Of a stretch of 64,000 nucleotides of DNA, positions 52,524-59,523 are shown piece by piece. How positions within the stretch are numbered: the stretch's first letter is position 1; every line of letters begins with the position of its first letter. Source of the stretch: CAZUYC01 sp964624475 (GTDB taxonomy: Bacteria; Myxococcota_A; UBA9160; SMWR01); NCBI GenBank assembly GCA_964624475.1, contig CAZUYC010000092.1, forward strand, positions 1-64,000, read 5' to 3'. The notes under the pieces are model-generated. The model did not search any database, had not been told where the DNA came from, and was given only the letters and a program-made list of their open reading frames with translations. The position numbers and the translations under genes were made by a program.

Positions 52524-54677
52524 ATGGCGACGATCAGGAGCGAAGCAGTGGGGCGGGTTTCGCGAGGCGCGACGGGTGTCGCGCTCGCGCTGGCGCTGCT
52601 CCACGCGGGCCCGGCCGCCGCCGAGACGAAGCTCGGCCCGGTGACCCTCTCGGGCGAGGCCGAGCTGGGCGGGCGGGTCGTCTGGGACAGCGGCGACGAG
52701 GCGAAGTTCGAGGAGTACCGGGACCTGCGCGACGGCGTCATCGGCAACTTCGACCTGCTGGTCGAGAACGAGGCGATCACGCACTGGCTGCGCGGGCGCG
52801 GCGAGAACGTGGGCTACGACGACCAGCGCTACTGGCTCGAGGGCGGCCGCTACGGGCTCTACCAGATCGAGGCGTTCTACGGCGAGCTGCCGCACATCTT
52901 CAGCAACTCGGCCCGGACGCCCTACGTTCGCGCCGGCGAGAGGACCTTCGAGCTGCCGCAGGTGCCGCCCCCCCCGGGGGGCTTTCTGTTCGGGGACGTG
53001 GACCAGGAGCTGAAATGGCGGGAGGGGAGATTCGGGACGAAGTACCACCTGGGCGAGTCGCTGCTTTTCGAGACGAGCTACCGGATCCAGGACAAGCGCG
53101 CCACGGGCAACTGGGGGATGGCCTTCGGAAGCCCGGGTGGAACCTTCACCAGCATCCCGAGGCGTGTCGACGAGCGCATCCACGAGGCCCGGGCCGGGGT
53201 CGACTGGCTGCTCGGCGACGCCAGCATCAGCGTCGAGTACCTCGGCAACTTCTTCCAGAACGACAACAAGTTCGTGGTCGCCGACAACCCGAACTTCCCG
53301 GCGCAGCCCGGCCCCGAGGGCCGTGCCGCGACGCCTCCGAACAACTGGGCCCAGAGCCTGTCGCTGGCGGGAGCGGCCTCGCTCCCGCTCGGGGTGCCGA
53401 ACCGCGTCTCTGGGAGCTTCGTCTACGGATTCCGGCGCCAGGACGACGATTTCCTGCCCCACACGATCAACCCCGCCTTTGCGGGCAACCCGGCTCTCGT
53501 TCTTCCGGACTCGAGCCTCGACGGCAAGGTGCAGACGCTCCTCGGCAACGTCCTGGCGACGGTCCAGCCCGCCGAGGACCTCTCCGCGAAGCTCCGCTAC
53601 CGGATCTACGACCTGGACAACCAGACCGACTCGCTCTTCTTCCCCGGCAACGTCGAGAACGACGGAATTCTGAGGGTTGCGGCCGCGGACGCGAAGCAGA
53701 GCGTCGCCAGCAGCTACACCCGGCAGAACGGCGACCTCGACCTCGCCTGGGACTTCGCCCGCGGCTGGACCGGCGTGGCGGGCTTCGGCTTCGAGTACTG
53801 GGACCGCAGCGACGACCGGGAGGTCGAGGAGCTGTGGGACTACGGGCCGAGCCTGAAGCTCGACTACCGGACGCTCGCCGGAACGCTCCTCCACGCGGGC
53901 TACCAGTTCCGCAACCGGGACGGGTCCAACTACGATGCCCTGGCCCCGCTCGATGCCGTCCACGGCCCCGGAGAGGTGTGTCCCGGTATCAACACGTTCT
54001 GCCGGGTGCGCAAGTACGACGAGGCGGACCGCACCCTGAACCGCTTCGATCTGCTCGGGCAGTTCGTGCCGATGGAGCCGCTCGAGCTGACCCTCACCGG
54101 GAACGTCGACTACTCCGACTACGACCAGACGGACTACGGCCTCACCAAGGCGATTGGCTGGCACGTGGGCAGCGACGTCTACTACCAGATCCACCCCCGC
54201 GTCGGACTGCTCACCTATTACACGTACGAGTGGCGCAGGCTCTGGCAGGACTCGCGGCAGCGCAGCGTCTCGGGGGTACTACCGACCGAAGGCGCCGAGT
54301 GGGACAGCAACACCCAGTACCAGTACCACAACGGGGGCGTGACCCTGAACCTGACGGTGTTCCCCGAGAAGCTCGACGCGGAGCTCGGCTACCTGATCGA
54401 GTACGGGCAGGAGAAGACCCGGGCCGAGGGAGGTACCGCCGTGAACCTGCCCCGGATCCACGACACGCTCCAGGCGGCTCACGCCACCGTGTCCTGGCAC
54501 TTCACCGATCGGGTCACCCTGCGCGCCGGCTATCGCTGGGAGAAGTACGACATCACGAACATCCGCGACGACAACGTGCCCACCGCGCTGTTTGTCGGAG
54601 GAAATCTCTACCTGGGGGACGTGATCAACGACTACACCGCGAACATCTTCGGGATCAGCGCGGTGGTCGAGTTCTAG
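52524..54677 (+). CDS. mtrB: MtrB/PioB-family decahaem-associated outer-membrane porin
   Basis: 717 residues. Signal peptide GVALALALLHAGPAAA, then a large beta-barrel with alternating aromatic/charged strands (YWLEGGRYGLYQIEAFYGEL, AKLRYRIYDLDNQTDSLF, VYYQIHPRVGLLTYYTYEW) and a terminal Phe (ISAVVEF), as in outer-membrane proteins. Length and placement directly after an MtrA-like gene fit MtrB/MtoB/PioB. The N-terminal CxxC of Shewanella MtrB is not seen. It should form the sheath around the decahaem wire. No MtrC/OmcA-like surface cytochrome is encoded in the window. The stop codon overlaps the convergent membrane-protein stop. Confidence 0.87.
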   Translation: MATIRSEAVGRVSRGATGVALALALLHAGPAAAETKLGPVTLSGEAELGGRVVWDSGDEAKFEEYRDLRDGVIGNFDLLVENEAITHWLRGRGENVGYDDQRYWLEGGRYGLYQIEAFYGELPHIFSNSARTPYVRAGERTFELPQVPPPPGGFLFGDVDQELKWREGRFGTKYHLGESLLFETSYRIQDKRATGNWGMAFGSPGGTFTSIPRRVDERIHEARAGVDWLLGDASISVEYLGNFFQNDNKFVVADNPNFPAQPGPEGRAATPPNNWAQSLSLAGAASLPLGVPNRVSGSFVYGFRRQDDDFLPHTINPAFAGNPALVLPDSSLDGKVQTLLGNVLATVQPAEDLSAKLRYRIYDLDNQTDSLFFPGNVENDGILRVAAADAKQSVASSYTRQNGDLDLAWDFARGWTGVAGFGFEYWDRSDDREVEELWDYGPSLKLDYRTLAGTLLHAGYQFRNRDGSNYDALAPLDAVHGPGEVCPGINTFCRVRKYDEADRTLNRFDLLGQFVPMEPLELTLTGNVDYSDYDQTDYGLTKAIGWHVGSDVYYQIHPRVGLLTYYTYEWRRLWQDSRQRSVSGVLPTEGAEWDSNTQYQYHNGGVTLNLTVFPEKLDAELGYLIEYGQEKTRAEGGTAVNLPRIHDTLQAAHATVSWHFTDRVTLRAGYRWEKYDITNIRDDNVPTALFVGGNLYLGDVINDYTANIFGISAVVEF

Positions 54678-54904
54678 CCAGCTCCCGCAGAGTGGCGTGA
54701 GCTCTGCTCCGCCGCCCGCCTGGCGCCGCGCTCCCGCAGCAGGCGCCGCGTGAGCGCGACCGCGCCGAGCGCGCAACCGACCACCACCAGCGGGTGCCCC
54801 ACGAACATGAAGTAGCTGGCCGAACGGCCGCTCGGCGCCAGCGCCACCCAGATCAGGATCAGCTGAGATGCGATCACCATCGCGGCCGCGATGCGCCCCA
54901 TCAT
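54674..54904 (-). CDS. small two-helix membrane protein following the NapC-like gene
   Basis: 76 residues: MMGRIAAAMVIASQLILIW, then ALAPSGRSASYFMFVGH and LVVVGCALGAVALTRRLL, then a basic, Ser-rich tail. Two hydrophobic helices and no haem motif. ATG 54904 overlaps the stop of the NapC-like gene (ATGA), so it is translationally coupled and may be a small subunit or assembly factor of that quinol dehydrogenase. The stop codon overlaps the mtrB stop on the other strand. No family recognised. Confidence 0.62.
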   Translation of the reverse strand: MMGRIAAAMVIASQLILIWVALAPSGRSASYFMFVGHPLVVVGCALGAVALTRRLLRERGARRAAEQSSRHSAGAG

Positions 54905-55545
54905 CGCGAGGCCCTCCAGGCGGCGACACCCTCGAGCGCCTCCGGCGGGTGGGGCGCCGGATGGCAGGCCCCCACGCAGCCCATCTCGCCGGAGAGCAGG
55001 GCCTTCTGGAGATCGGGATCCCGGTGCGTCTCCTCCTGGCGAAACGGCGCCGCCTGCGCGTGGCAGTCGAGACAGGATGCGATGTCGAAGGTGCCCGACT
55101 TCTGGAGGGGGAGCTCGTAGTTTCCGGTGACGGTGTGGACCATGTGCATGACGCCGGCGAACTTGGCCCGCGCATCGCCCCACAGGCCGTAGCCGCCGTG
55201 GCAGCGGTAGCACGCGGCGTCGTGGGGGACGGCGCCGCGGCGGTAGTGGATGCTCGAGAGGTATTCCGTGTCGCTGCGCATGGCCTCGACGATGGGCGAC
55301 ATGGTCTCGTGGCACGAGCCGCAGAACTCGACGCGCTTCGACTCCTCGAGGAGGTGCAGGTTGCCGAGCGCGTAGGCGAAGAGCGGCACGAGCAGCAGCG
55401 CCGAGAGACTGAGGGCACTGGGGAGCCGACCCCGCACCAGGGCCACGAGCGCCGCGGCGATCACGACACCGGCGAGGATCGCGATGAGCGGGCCCATGCG
55501 GTCGGGCTCGTGCGGAGCGACGAAGAGGGGACCCAGGTCCTCCAT
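54901..55545 (-). CDS. NapC/NirT/CymA-like membrane multihaem quinol dehydrogenase
   Basis: 214 residues from ATG 55545 (55575 also possible). Two hydrophobic segments (LIAILAGVVIAAALVAL and LSLSALLLVPLFAYALG) anchor it; then CGSCH (about 74), CYRCH (about 111), CLDCH (about 157) and a non-standard CVGACH (about 189) give three or four haems. Pattern and spacing match NapC/NrfH-type proteins that take electrons from menaquinol into the periplasm. Placed next to mtrAB it could play the CymA role. A fourth haem at a Cx3CH site would be unusual. Confidence 0.82.
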   Translation of the reverse strand: MEDLGPLFVAPHEPDRMGPLIAILAGVVIAAALVALVRGRLPSALSLSALLLVPLFAYALGNLHLLEESKRVEFCGSCHETMSPIVEAMRSDTEYLSSIHYRRGAVPHDAACYRCHGGYGLWGDARAKFAGVMHMVHTVTGNYELPLQKSGTFDIASCLDCHAQAAPFRQEETHRDPDLQKALLSGEMGCVGACHPAPHPPEALEGVAAWRASR

Positions 55546-55806
55546 CCGGGGCAGCGGCTCCTTTCGAGGGAGCATCCTGCACCACGCCGAGTCGGCACGC
55601 AACGATCCGACCGCGAGGCCTCCGCGGGGCGACTGTCCCAATCGGTCGCATCGGTGGGGCCTCCAGGGACGGGGCGCAATCAGCGTCGGAAGCGATCGCC
55701 ATCCTCCACCGTCGTCGCAGTTCGCTCGCGCGCGCGGCGTCGAGCCAGGCCGCGCGGCTCGCGCGCGAGAGCGGGGCGCTGGCGCGATCTGCTCCGCTCG
55801 CCTAGG

Positions 55807-55826
55807 CTTGGTCAACCTAGACCAAG
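55807..55826. promoter_or_regulatory. palindromic operator of the first toxin-antitoxin operon
   Basis: CTTGGTC-AACCTA-GACCAAG is a perfect 7-bp inverted repeat with a 6-bp spacer, ending 8 bp before the antitoxin start. Type II antitoxins usually bind such sites to repress their own operon, so this is the likely autoregulatory site. Confidence 0.55.
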
Positions 55827-55834
55827 GGGTCTCC

Positions 55835-56080
55835 ATGGCCGAATCCATCGTCAACCTCTACCAGGCCAAGACCACGCTCTCCCGCCTGGTCGAACGCGCC
55901 GCCGCGGGCGAGGAGATCATCATCGCCAAGGCGGGCAAGCCGATGGCGAAGCTCGTCCCCGCGGCGAAGCCGGCGCGCCGGCGCAAGCCCGGTGGCTGGA
56001 AGGGGCGCGTCGCGATCCGGAAGGACTTCGACGCCCCGCTGCCGCCGGCCCTGCGAGCGGCGTTCGAGGGACGTCGCTGA
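55835..56080 (+). CDS. Phd/YefM-family antitoxin
   Basis: 81 residues. VNLYQAKTTLSRLVERAAAG then EEIIIAKAGKPMAKLVPA is the Phd/YefM DNA-binding fold. The basic tail (KPARRRKPGGWKGRVAIRKD, then DAPLPPALRAAFEG) should wrap the toxin. It pairs with the PIN toxin whose ATG overlaps this stop by one base (TGATG). A palindromic operator lies directly upstream. Confidence 0.88.
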   Translation: MAESIVNLYQAKTTLSRLVERAAAGEEIIIAKAGKPMAKLVPAAKPARRRKPGGWKGRVAIRKDFDAPLPPALRAAFEGRR

Positions 56081-56463
56081 TGGCCGCGTCCCGGCTGCTC
56101 CTCGATACCCACGTGTTCCTGTGGTGGCGGAGCGACAGCCGGAAGCTGCGGGCGGCCGCGAGGCGAGCGATCGCGGTTGCGGACGTCGTCTTCGTGAGCT
56201 CAGCCACCGCCTGGGAGGCGGTCATCAAGATCGCGCTCGGACGGCTCCGCGTCCCCGACACGATCGAGGCTGGGGTCGTGGGCAGCGGCTTCGAGAAGCT
56301 CCCGATCGGCTTCCCTCACGCCGAGGCTGCGGCGCGCCTGCCCCCGCACCACGCCGACCCCTTCGACCGCATGCTCGTGGCCCAGGCGCAGATCGAGGGG
56401 CTCACGCTCGTCACGCACGACCGGCGTCTGGGGCGTTACGAGGTCGAGCTGCTCTGGACGTGA
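56080..56463 (+). CDS. PIN-domain toxin (VapC family)
   Basis: 127 residues. Acidic PIN residues are visible: LLLDTHVFLWW (Asp 9), SATAWEAVIK (Glu about 46), ADPFDRMLVAQA and LVTHDRRL near the C-terminus. The family cleaves RNA, typically tRNA or rRNA, with Mg2+. It is coupled to the Phd-like antitoxin, so the module looks intact. Confidence 0.88.
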   Translation: MAASRLLLDTHVFLWWRSDSRKLRAAARRAIAVADVVFVSSATAWEAVIKIALGRLRVPDTIEAGVVGSGFEKLPIGFPHAEAAARLPPHHADPFDRMLVAQAQIEGLTLVTHDRRLGRYEVELLWT

Positions 56464-56477
56464 CGTTCTCGGAACCG

Positions 56478-56741
56478 TCAGCAGATCAGCTCGACCCGCT
56501 CGAGCCGCGAGCGCGCTGCCCGCGCGAGCCGGCGGTCCGCCGTCACGAGCGAGGCGTCGAGCTCGATCGCCAGGGCGAGGTACAGGCGGTCGTAGACCGA
56601 GTGGTCGAGGGCGTTCGCGAGCTCGAACGCCCGGGCCGCCAGGTCCGAGCTCGCCACGAGCGGCGGGCAATCCACGTCCCACAGCGCGAGGATCTCGGCG
56701 GCCCGAAGGCGGTCGGGTCTAGCCGAGCTCGAGGAAGAGCG
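56478..56741 (-). pseudogene. truncated VapC-type toxin (N-terminus lost)
   Basis: The open part from GTG 56675 gives 65 residues containing FELANALDHSVYDRLYLALA and DASLVTADRRLARAA, the C-terminal half of a PIN toxin (D..YDRLYLALA, VTADRRL). The frame extends upstream without a start (AEILALWDVDCPP) to a stop at 56742, and the N-terminal catalytic Asp region is missing. The space where it should be now holds the promoter of the second toxin-antitoxin operon. Confidence 0.7.
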
Positions 56742-56745
56742 CTAT

Positions 56746-56778
56746 TATAATGGCCATGAGGCCAGATCAGATGGCCAT
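56746..56778 (+). promoter_or_regulatory. promoter and operators of the second toxin-antitoxin operon
   Basis: A perfect -10 hexamer TATAAT (56746-56751) overlaps the first of two copies of ATGGCCATGAGG (56750-56761 and 56771-56782), each containing the palindrome ATGGCCAT and placed 21 bp apart, two helical turns. A further ATGGCC forms the antitoxin start at 56791. The layout fits cooperative self-repression by the antitoxin. Confidence 0.6.
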
Positions 56779-56790
56779 GAGGTCAGGAGG

Positions 56791-57021
56791 ATGGCCAAGC
56801 GTGAAGTCGCGGTCGGAGACTTCCGGCAGCGGGCCACGGAGCTCGTGCGCCAGGTCGAGGAGACGAAGGAGGCCATCACCATCACTCGGCGCGGCGTGCC
56901 GGTGGCCGAGCTCCGTGCCGTGACGGTCGATCCCGAGGCGCTGTTGGGATCGGTGACGTACCTCGATCCCGACCTCACGCGCCCCGTCGTGGGCCCCGAA
57001 GACTGGGAGTCCGCTTCGTGA
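56791..57021 (+). CDS. Phd/YefM-family antitoxin
   Basis: 76 residues: MAKREVAVGDFRQRATELVR, then EAITITRRGVPVAELRAV, the standard Phd/YefM DNA-binding fold, and an acidic C-terminal toxin-binding tail (YLDPDLTRPVVGPEDWE). The start has TCAGGAGG directly upstream. The stop overlaps the toxin GTG (GTGA). Two operators precede it. Confidence 0.88.
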   Translation: MAKREVAVGDFRQRATELVRQVEETKEAITITRRGVPVAELRAVTVDPEALLGSVTYLDPDLTRPVVGPEDWESAS

Positions 57022-57404
57022 TCGTGCTCGACACGGCCACGTGGATCTGGCGTGCAAGCGATCCCAAGCGGCTCACCACCCGCGCGCGCCGCGCGATCGA
57101 CGAGGCGGAGCGCTCGCTCGTCTCCGCCATCAGCGTGTGGGAGGTGGCCATGCTCGTTGCGAAGCGGCGCATCCAACTGGATCGCCCGGTCGAACAGTGG
57201 GTCGACATCGCGCTCGCGCTGCCGGGGATCCAGCTCGCGCCGCTCGAGCCGAGGATCGCGGTGCGCAGCACGAAGCTGCCCGGCGCGTTCCACCCCGATC
57301 CCGCCGACCGGATCATCGTAGCCACCGCACTCGAGAACGCGGCGCCGATCATCACGCCGGACGAGAGAATCCGCTCGTATCCCCACGTCCAGTCCGCCTG
57401 GTGA
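57018..57404 (+). CDS. PIN-domain toxin (VapC family)
   Basis: 128 residues from GTG 57018, overlapping the antitoxin stop by 4 bp. PIN acidic positions: MIVLDTATWIWRAS (Asp 5), SAISVWEVAMLVAK (Glu about 43), HPDPADRIIVATAL (Asp) and ITPDERI. Complete length, so probably active. Second intact module of this type within 1.6 kb. Confidence 0.88.
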   Translation: MIVLDTATWIWRASDPKRLTTRARRAIDEAERSLVSAISVWEVAMLVAKRRIQLDRPVEQWVDIALALPGIQLAPLEPRIAVRSTKLPGAFHPDPADRIIVATALENAAPIITPDERIRSYPHVQSAW

Positions 57405-57452
57405 ACGGTTTGGCGCGCGACCGAGCTGGCGGTGGTCGACGTGAACGGAAGT

Positions 57453-57569
57453 TCACCCTCCTCGAGCGGCTGTGCGGACCTGGTGGCGCGGAGGCGGAGC
57501 GAGCTCCGTTCCGTCACGCCGCGACTTCGCGCGCTCCGGGCTCTCGTGGCCGCAGGCGGGGCAGCTCAT
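57453..57569 (-). pseudogene. zinc-ribbon N-terminal fragment of a class III cyclase gene
   Basis: ATG 57569 overlaps the preceding stop as ATGA and starts MSCPACGHESPERAKSR, the usual opening (CPxCGxE) of zinc-ribbon cyclases. After the first half-ribbon the frame loses the second CxxC and reads to a stop after 38 residues. This looks like the broken 5' end of a second, tandem cyclase gene. Confidence 0.5.
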
Positions 57570-58369
57570 CGCGGGAGGGTCTCGGGCGGCGGCTCCGCGA
57601 GGCCGGCGCACAGCTCCTCGAAGCGCGCGAGCGCCCGCTCGCTGTCGCCGGCGTCGAAGAATTCGTAGCGCTGGATGAGGGGGCCGCGAGTGAGTGCGAC
57701 GGCGAGGGCGGGGACCTGCTCGAACGGTCCCCCCTCCCGCGTTCCGAACGCGCGCGACATGAACACGGCAGCCGTGCCGGTTCCAGTGCAGGATCCGGAG
57801 CAGCTCGACGCTCACGTCGGGCGCCAGGTCGACCCAGGCGCGGAACGAAGCGAGCAACTCGCCGACAGGAAGCTCGCTCAGACCGAGCGTGCGATGCCGA
57901 CCCGGTCTGCGAGCTGGTGCTCGCGCACGAACTCGCGGAAGGCCTCCTGGACGGCGACCGCGGCGCGCACGGCGCGCAGCGCGTCGTCCTCGGCCACGTG
58001 GGGGACGCCAAACGCGCACATCACGCCGTCGCCGAGGAGCTGCACGACCGTGCCGCCGTGCGCTTCGACCGGCGCGCGCACGGCGCGGTGATACGCCTCC
58101 ATCACGCGCCGCACCGACTCCGGGTCGAGGCGCTCGTGGAGCGCGGTCGATCCGATCAGGTCGGCGAAGACGATGGTCACGACCTTGCGCGAGGCAGCCG
58201 CGTCCGCGGGGCTCGCGGCGCCGAGCGATGCGCCGCAGGCCTCGCAGAAGCGCAGCTCGGGCTCGTTCTCGGCGCCGCACGCGGGGCAGCGCGGGACGAG
58301 GGAGGCCCCACAGCCGCCACAGAAGCGGGCGCCTGCGCGCATGGGTCTCCCACAGCTCGGGCAGGCCAT
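57566..58369 (-). pseudogene. internally deleted zinc-ribbon adenylate/guanylate cyclase
   Basis: The 5' part (58369-57878, 163 residues) is intact: zinc ribbons CPSCGRPMRAGARFCGGCG and CPACGAENEPELRFCEACG, then the class III catalytic core VVTIVFADLIGSTALHERL and LLGDGVMCAFGVPHVAEDDA. It ends at DRVGIARSV where active enzymes continue GINxGxV. The next readable pieces, in other frames, are SELPVGELLASFRAWVDLAP then (57766-57566) AFGTREGGPFEQVPALAVAL and RYEFFDAGDSERALARFEEL, the C-terminal NTF2-like domain of such multidomain cyclases. The whole middle (rest of cyclase, AAA and TPR parts) is missing, so a large internal deletion plus a frameshift is inferred. Confidence 0.65.
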
Positions 58370-58504
58370 GGCGACGCTCCGGGTGGGTAGCCCGGGCCGG
58401 GCTCCGTATCGCTGCGTGACCCGGCTCCGGGCGGCGGCTGGCGCGCTTGCACGCGCGCCCTAAGCTCATCGGGTCTCCCGCGCGCCCGCGCGAAGGAGAG
58501 CTCC

Positions 58505-59014
58505 ATGACCCCTCACGACGCCATCCGGCTCTTCACCAAGACCCTCGAGAACCTCGAGAAGTGGATGGACAAGGCGGGCGAGCGTGCGAAGGCCCGGTCC
58601 TTCGACGTGGACGTGCTCGCCCAGGCGCGCCTCGCGCCGGACCAGTTCGCGTTCGCCCAGCAGGTGCAGTCCGCCTGCGACCAGGCGAAGTACGCCGCCG
58701 CGTACCTCAGCGGAAAGCCGGCGCCTTCCCACCCGGACACGGAGCAGACCTTCGCCGAGCTCCGCGAGCGCATCCGGAACTGCACGGGCTTCCTGGCGAC
58801 CGTGCAGGAGAAGGACCTGGCCGGCGCCGCGGATCGGAAGGTGGCCCCGCCCTGGCTCGGCGGCCGCTGGCTGCGCGGAGACGACTATCTCACGCACATG
58901 GCCGTGCCGAACTTCTTCTTCCACGTGACGATGGCGTACGCCATCCTGCGCCACAACGGAGTCGAGCTCGGCAAGATGGACTACATCGGCTCGCTTCCGA
59001 CGCGGGAAGCTTGA
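58505..59014 (+). CDS. DUF1993-like protein (DinB-type four-helix fold)
   Basis: 169 residues: AIRLFTKTLENLEKWMDKAG at the N-terminus, DQFAFAQQVQSACDQAKYAA in the middle and MAVPNFFFHVTMAYAILRHN near the C-terminus, ending GKMDYIGSLPTRE. These match the DUF1993 pattern, a four-helix bundle related to DinB, of unknown function and common as a stand-alone gene. ATG 58505 is preceded by GAAGGAGAG. It is inserted among decayed cyclase fragments but is itself intact. Confidence 0.83.
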   Translation: MTPHDAIRLFTKTLENLEKWMDKAGERAKARSFDVDVLAQARLAPDQFAFAQQVQSACDQAKYAAAYLSGKPAPSHPDTEQTFAELRERIRNCTGFLATVQEKDLAGAADRKVAPPWLGGRWLRGDDYLTHMAVPNFFFHVTMAYAILRHNGVELGKMDYIGSLPTREA

Positions 59015-59019
59015 AGCAG

Positions 59020-59107
59020 CGAGCCGCAGCGCGGCGTAGCACGCGCGCTGGGCATGGTCCTGGTGGGCGATCGGCGCCCCGAAGGGCGCCATGATCCCGT
59101 CGGCCGT
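59020..59107 (-). pseudogene. relic of another class III cyclase
   Basis: Reading the minus strand gives DGIMAPFGAPIAHQDHAQRA then CYAALRLAA. This is the strongly conserved loop GDGIMALFGAPIAHEDHAxRAC of class III cyclases. It starts abruptly next to the truncated VapC frame and ends after about 30 residues. Only this piece remains. Confidence 0.6.
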
Positions 59108-59239
59108 CTACTGGCAGGCAGAGCCTCCGAGCTCCAGCTCGCCCTCGTGTCTCTCGATCGACTCGAGCACGCGCCCATTCGGACGCGACTTGATCGGCTC
59201 GGACAATACGTTGGTGTCGAGGAGGAACCGGATGCTCAG
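59108..59239 (-). pseudogene. truncated VapC toxin with CTG in place of a start codon
   Basis: The frame LSIRFLLDTNVLSEPIKSR then ESIERHEGELELGG is a VapC N-terminus (catalytic Asp in LLDTNV). The expected ATG that would overlap the antitoxin stop (ATGA) is CTGA here. The protein stops after 43 residues where complete toxins have about 130. Downstream DNA is the cyclase relic, so the toxin was probably cut by a rearrangement at about 59108. Confidence 0.6.
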
Positions 59240-59517
59240 AGCGAGACCTCGCGGCCGGCCGACGCGTCTCGGAGGGCCGCGAATTCCTCGTCGCCGATTC
59301 CCAGGTGATCGACATCGAGGCGCGCGCGGATCGCAGCGACGCTGTCGACGAAGGAGGGCCTCTCGCCCGTGAGAGCCAGGTACTGCGAGGCGGACACCAG
59401 GACGACGACGGGCTCTCCCCGACGGGTGATCTCCACGGCGCGCCCCCGCTCTGCGGTCCGGATCAGGCGGGCGAAGCTCTGGCGCGCTTCGGCAACGGAG
59501 TAACGCCTCCCCGCCAT
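59236..59517 (-). CDS. Phd/YefM-family antitoxin (partner toxin broken)
   Basis: 93 residues: RRYSVAEARQSFARLIRTAE then AVEITRRGEPVVVLVSASQY, a complete Phd/YefM DNA-binding domain, followed by an acidic helical tail (LDVDHLGIGDEEFAALRDAS). The coupled toxin downstream is truncated, so this antitoxin no longer has an intact cis partner. It could still act on related toxins or as a repressor. Confidence 0.8.
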   Translation of the reverse strand: MAGRRYSVAEARQSFARLIRTAERGRAVEITRRGEPVVVLVSASQYLALTGERPSFVDSVAAIRARLDVDHLGIGDEEFAALRDASAGREVSL

Positions 59518-59523
59518 GCTCTC

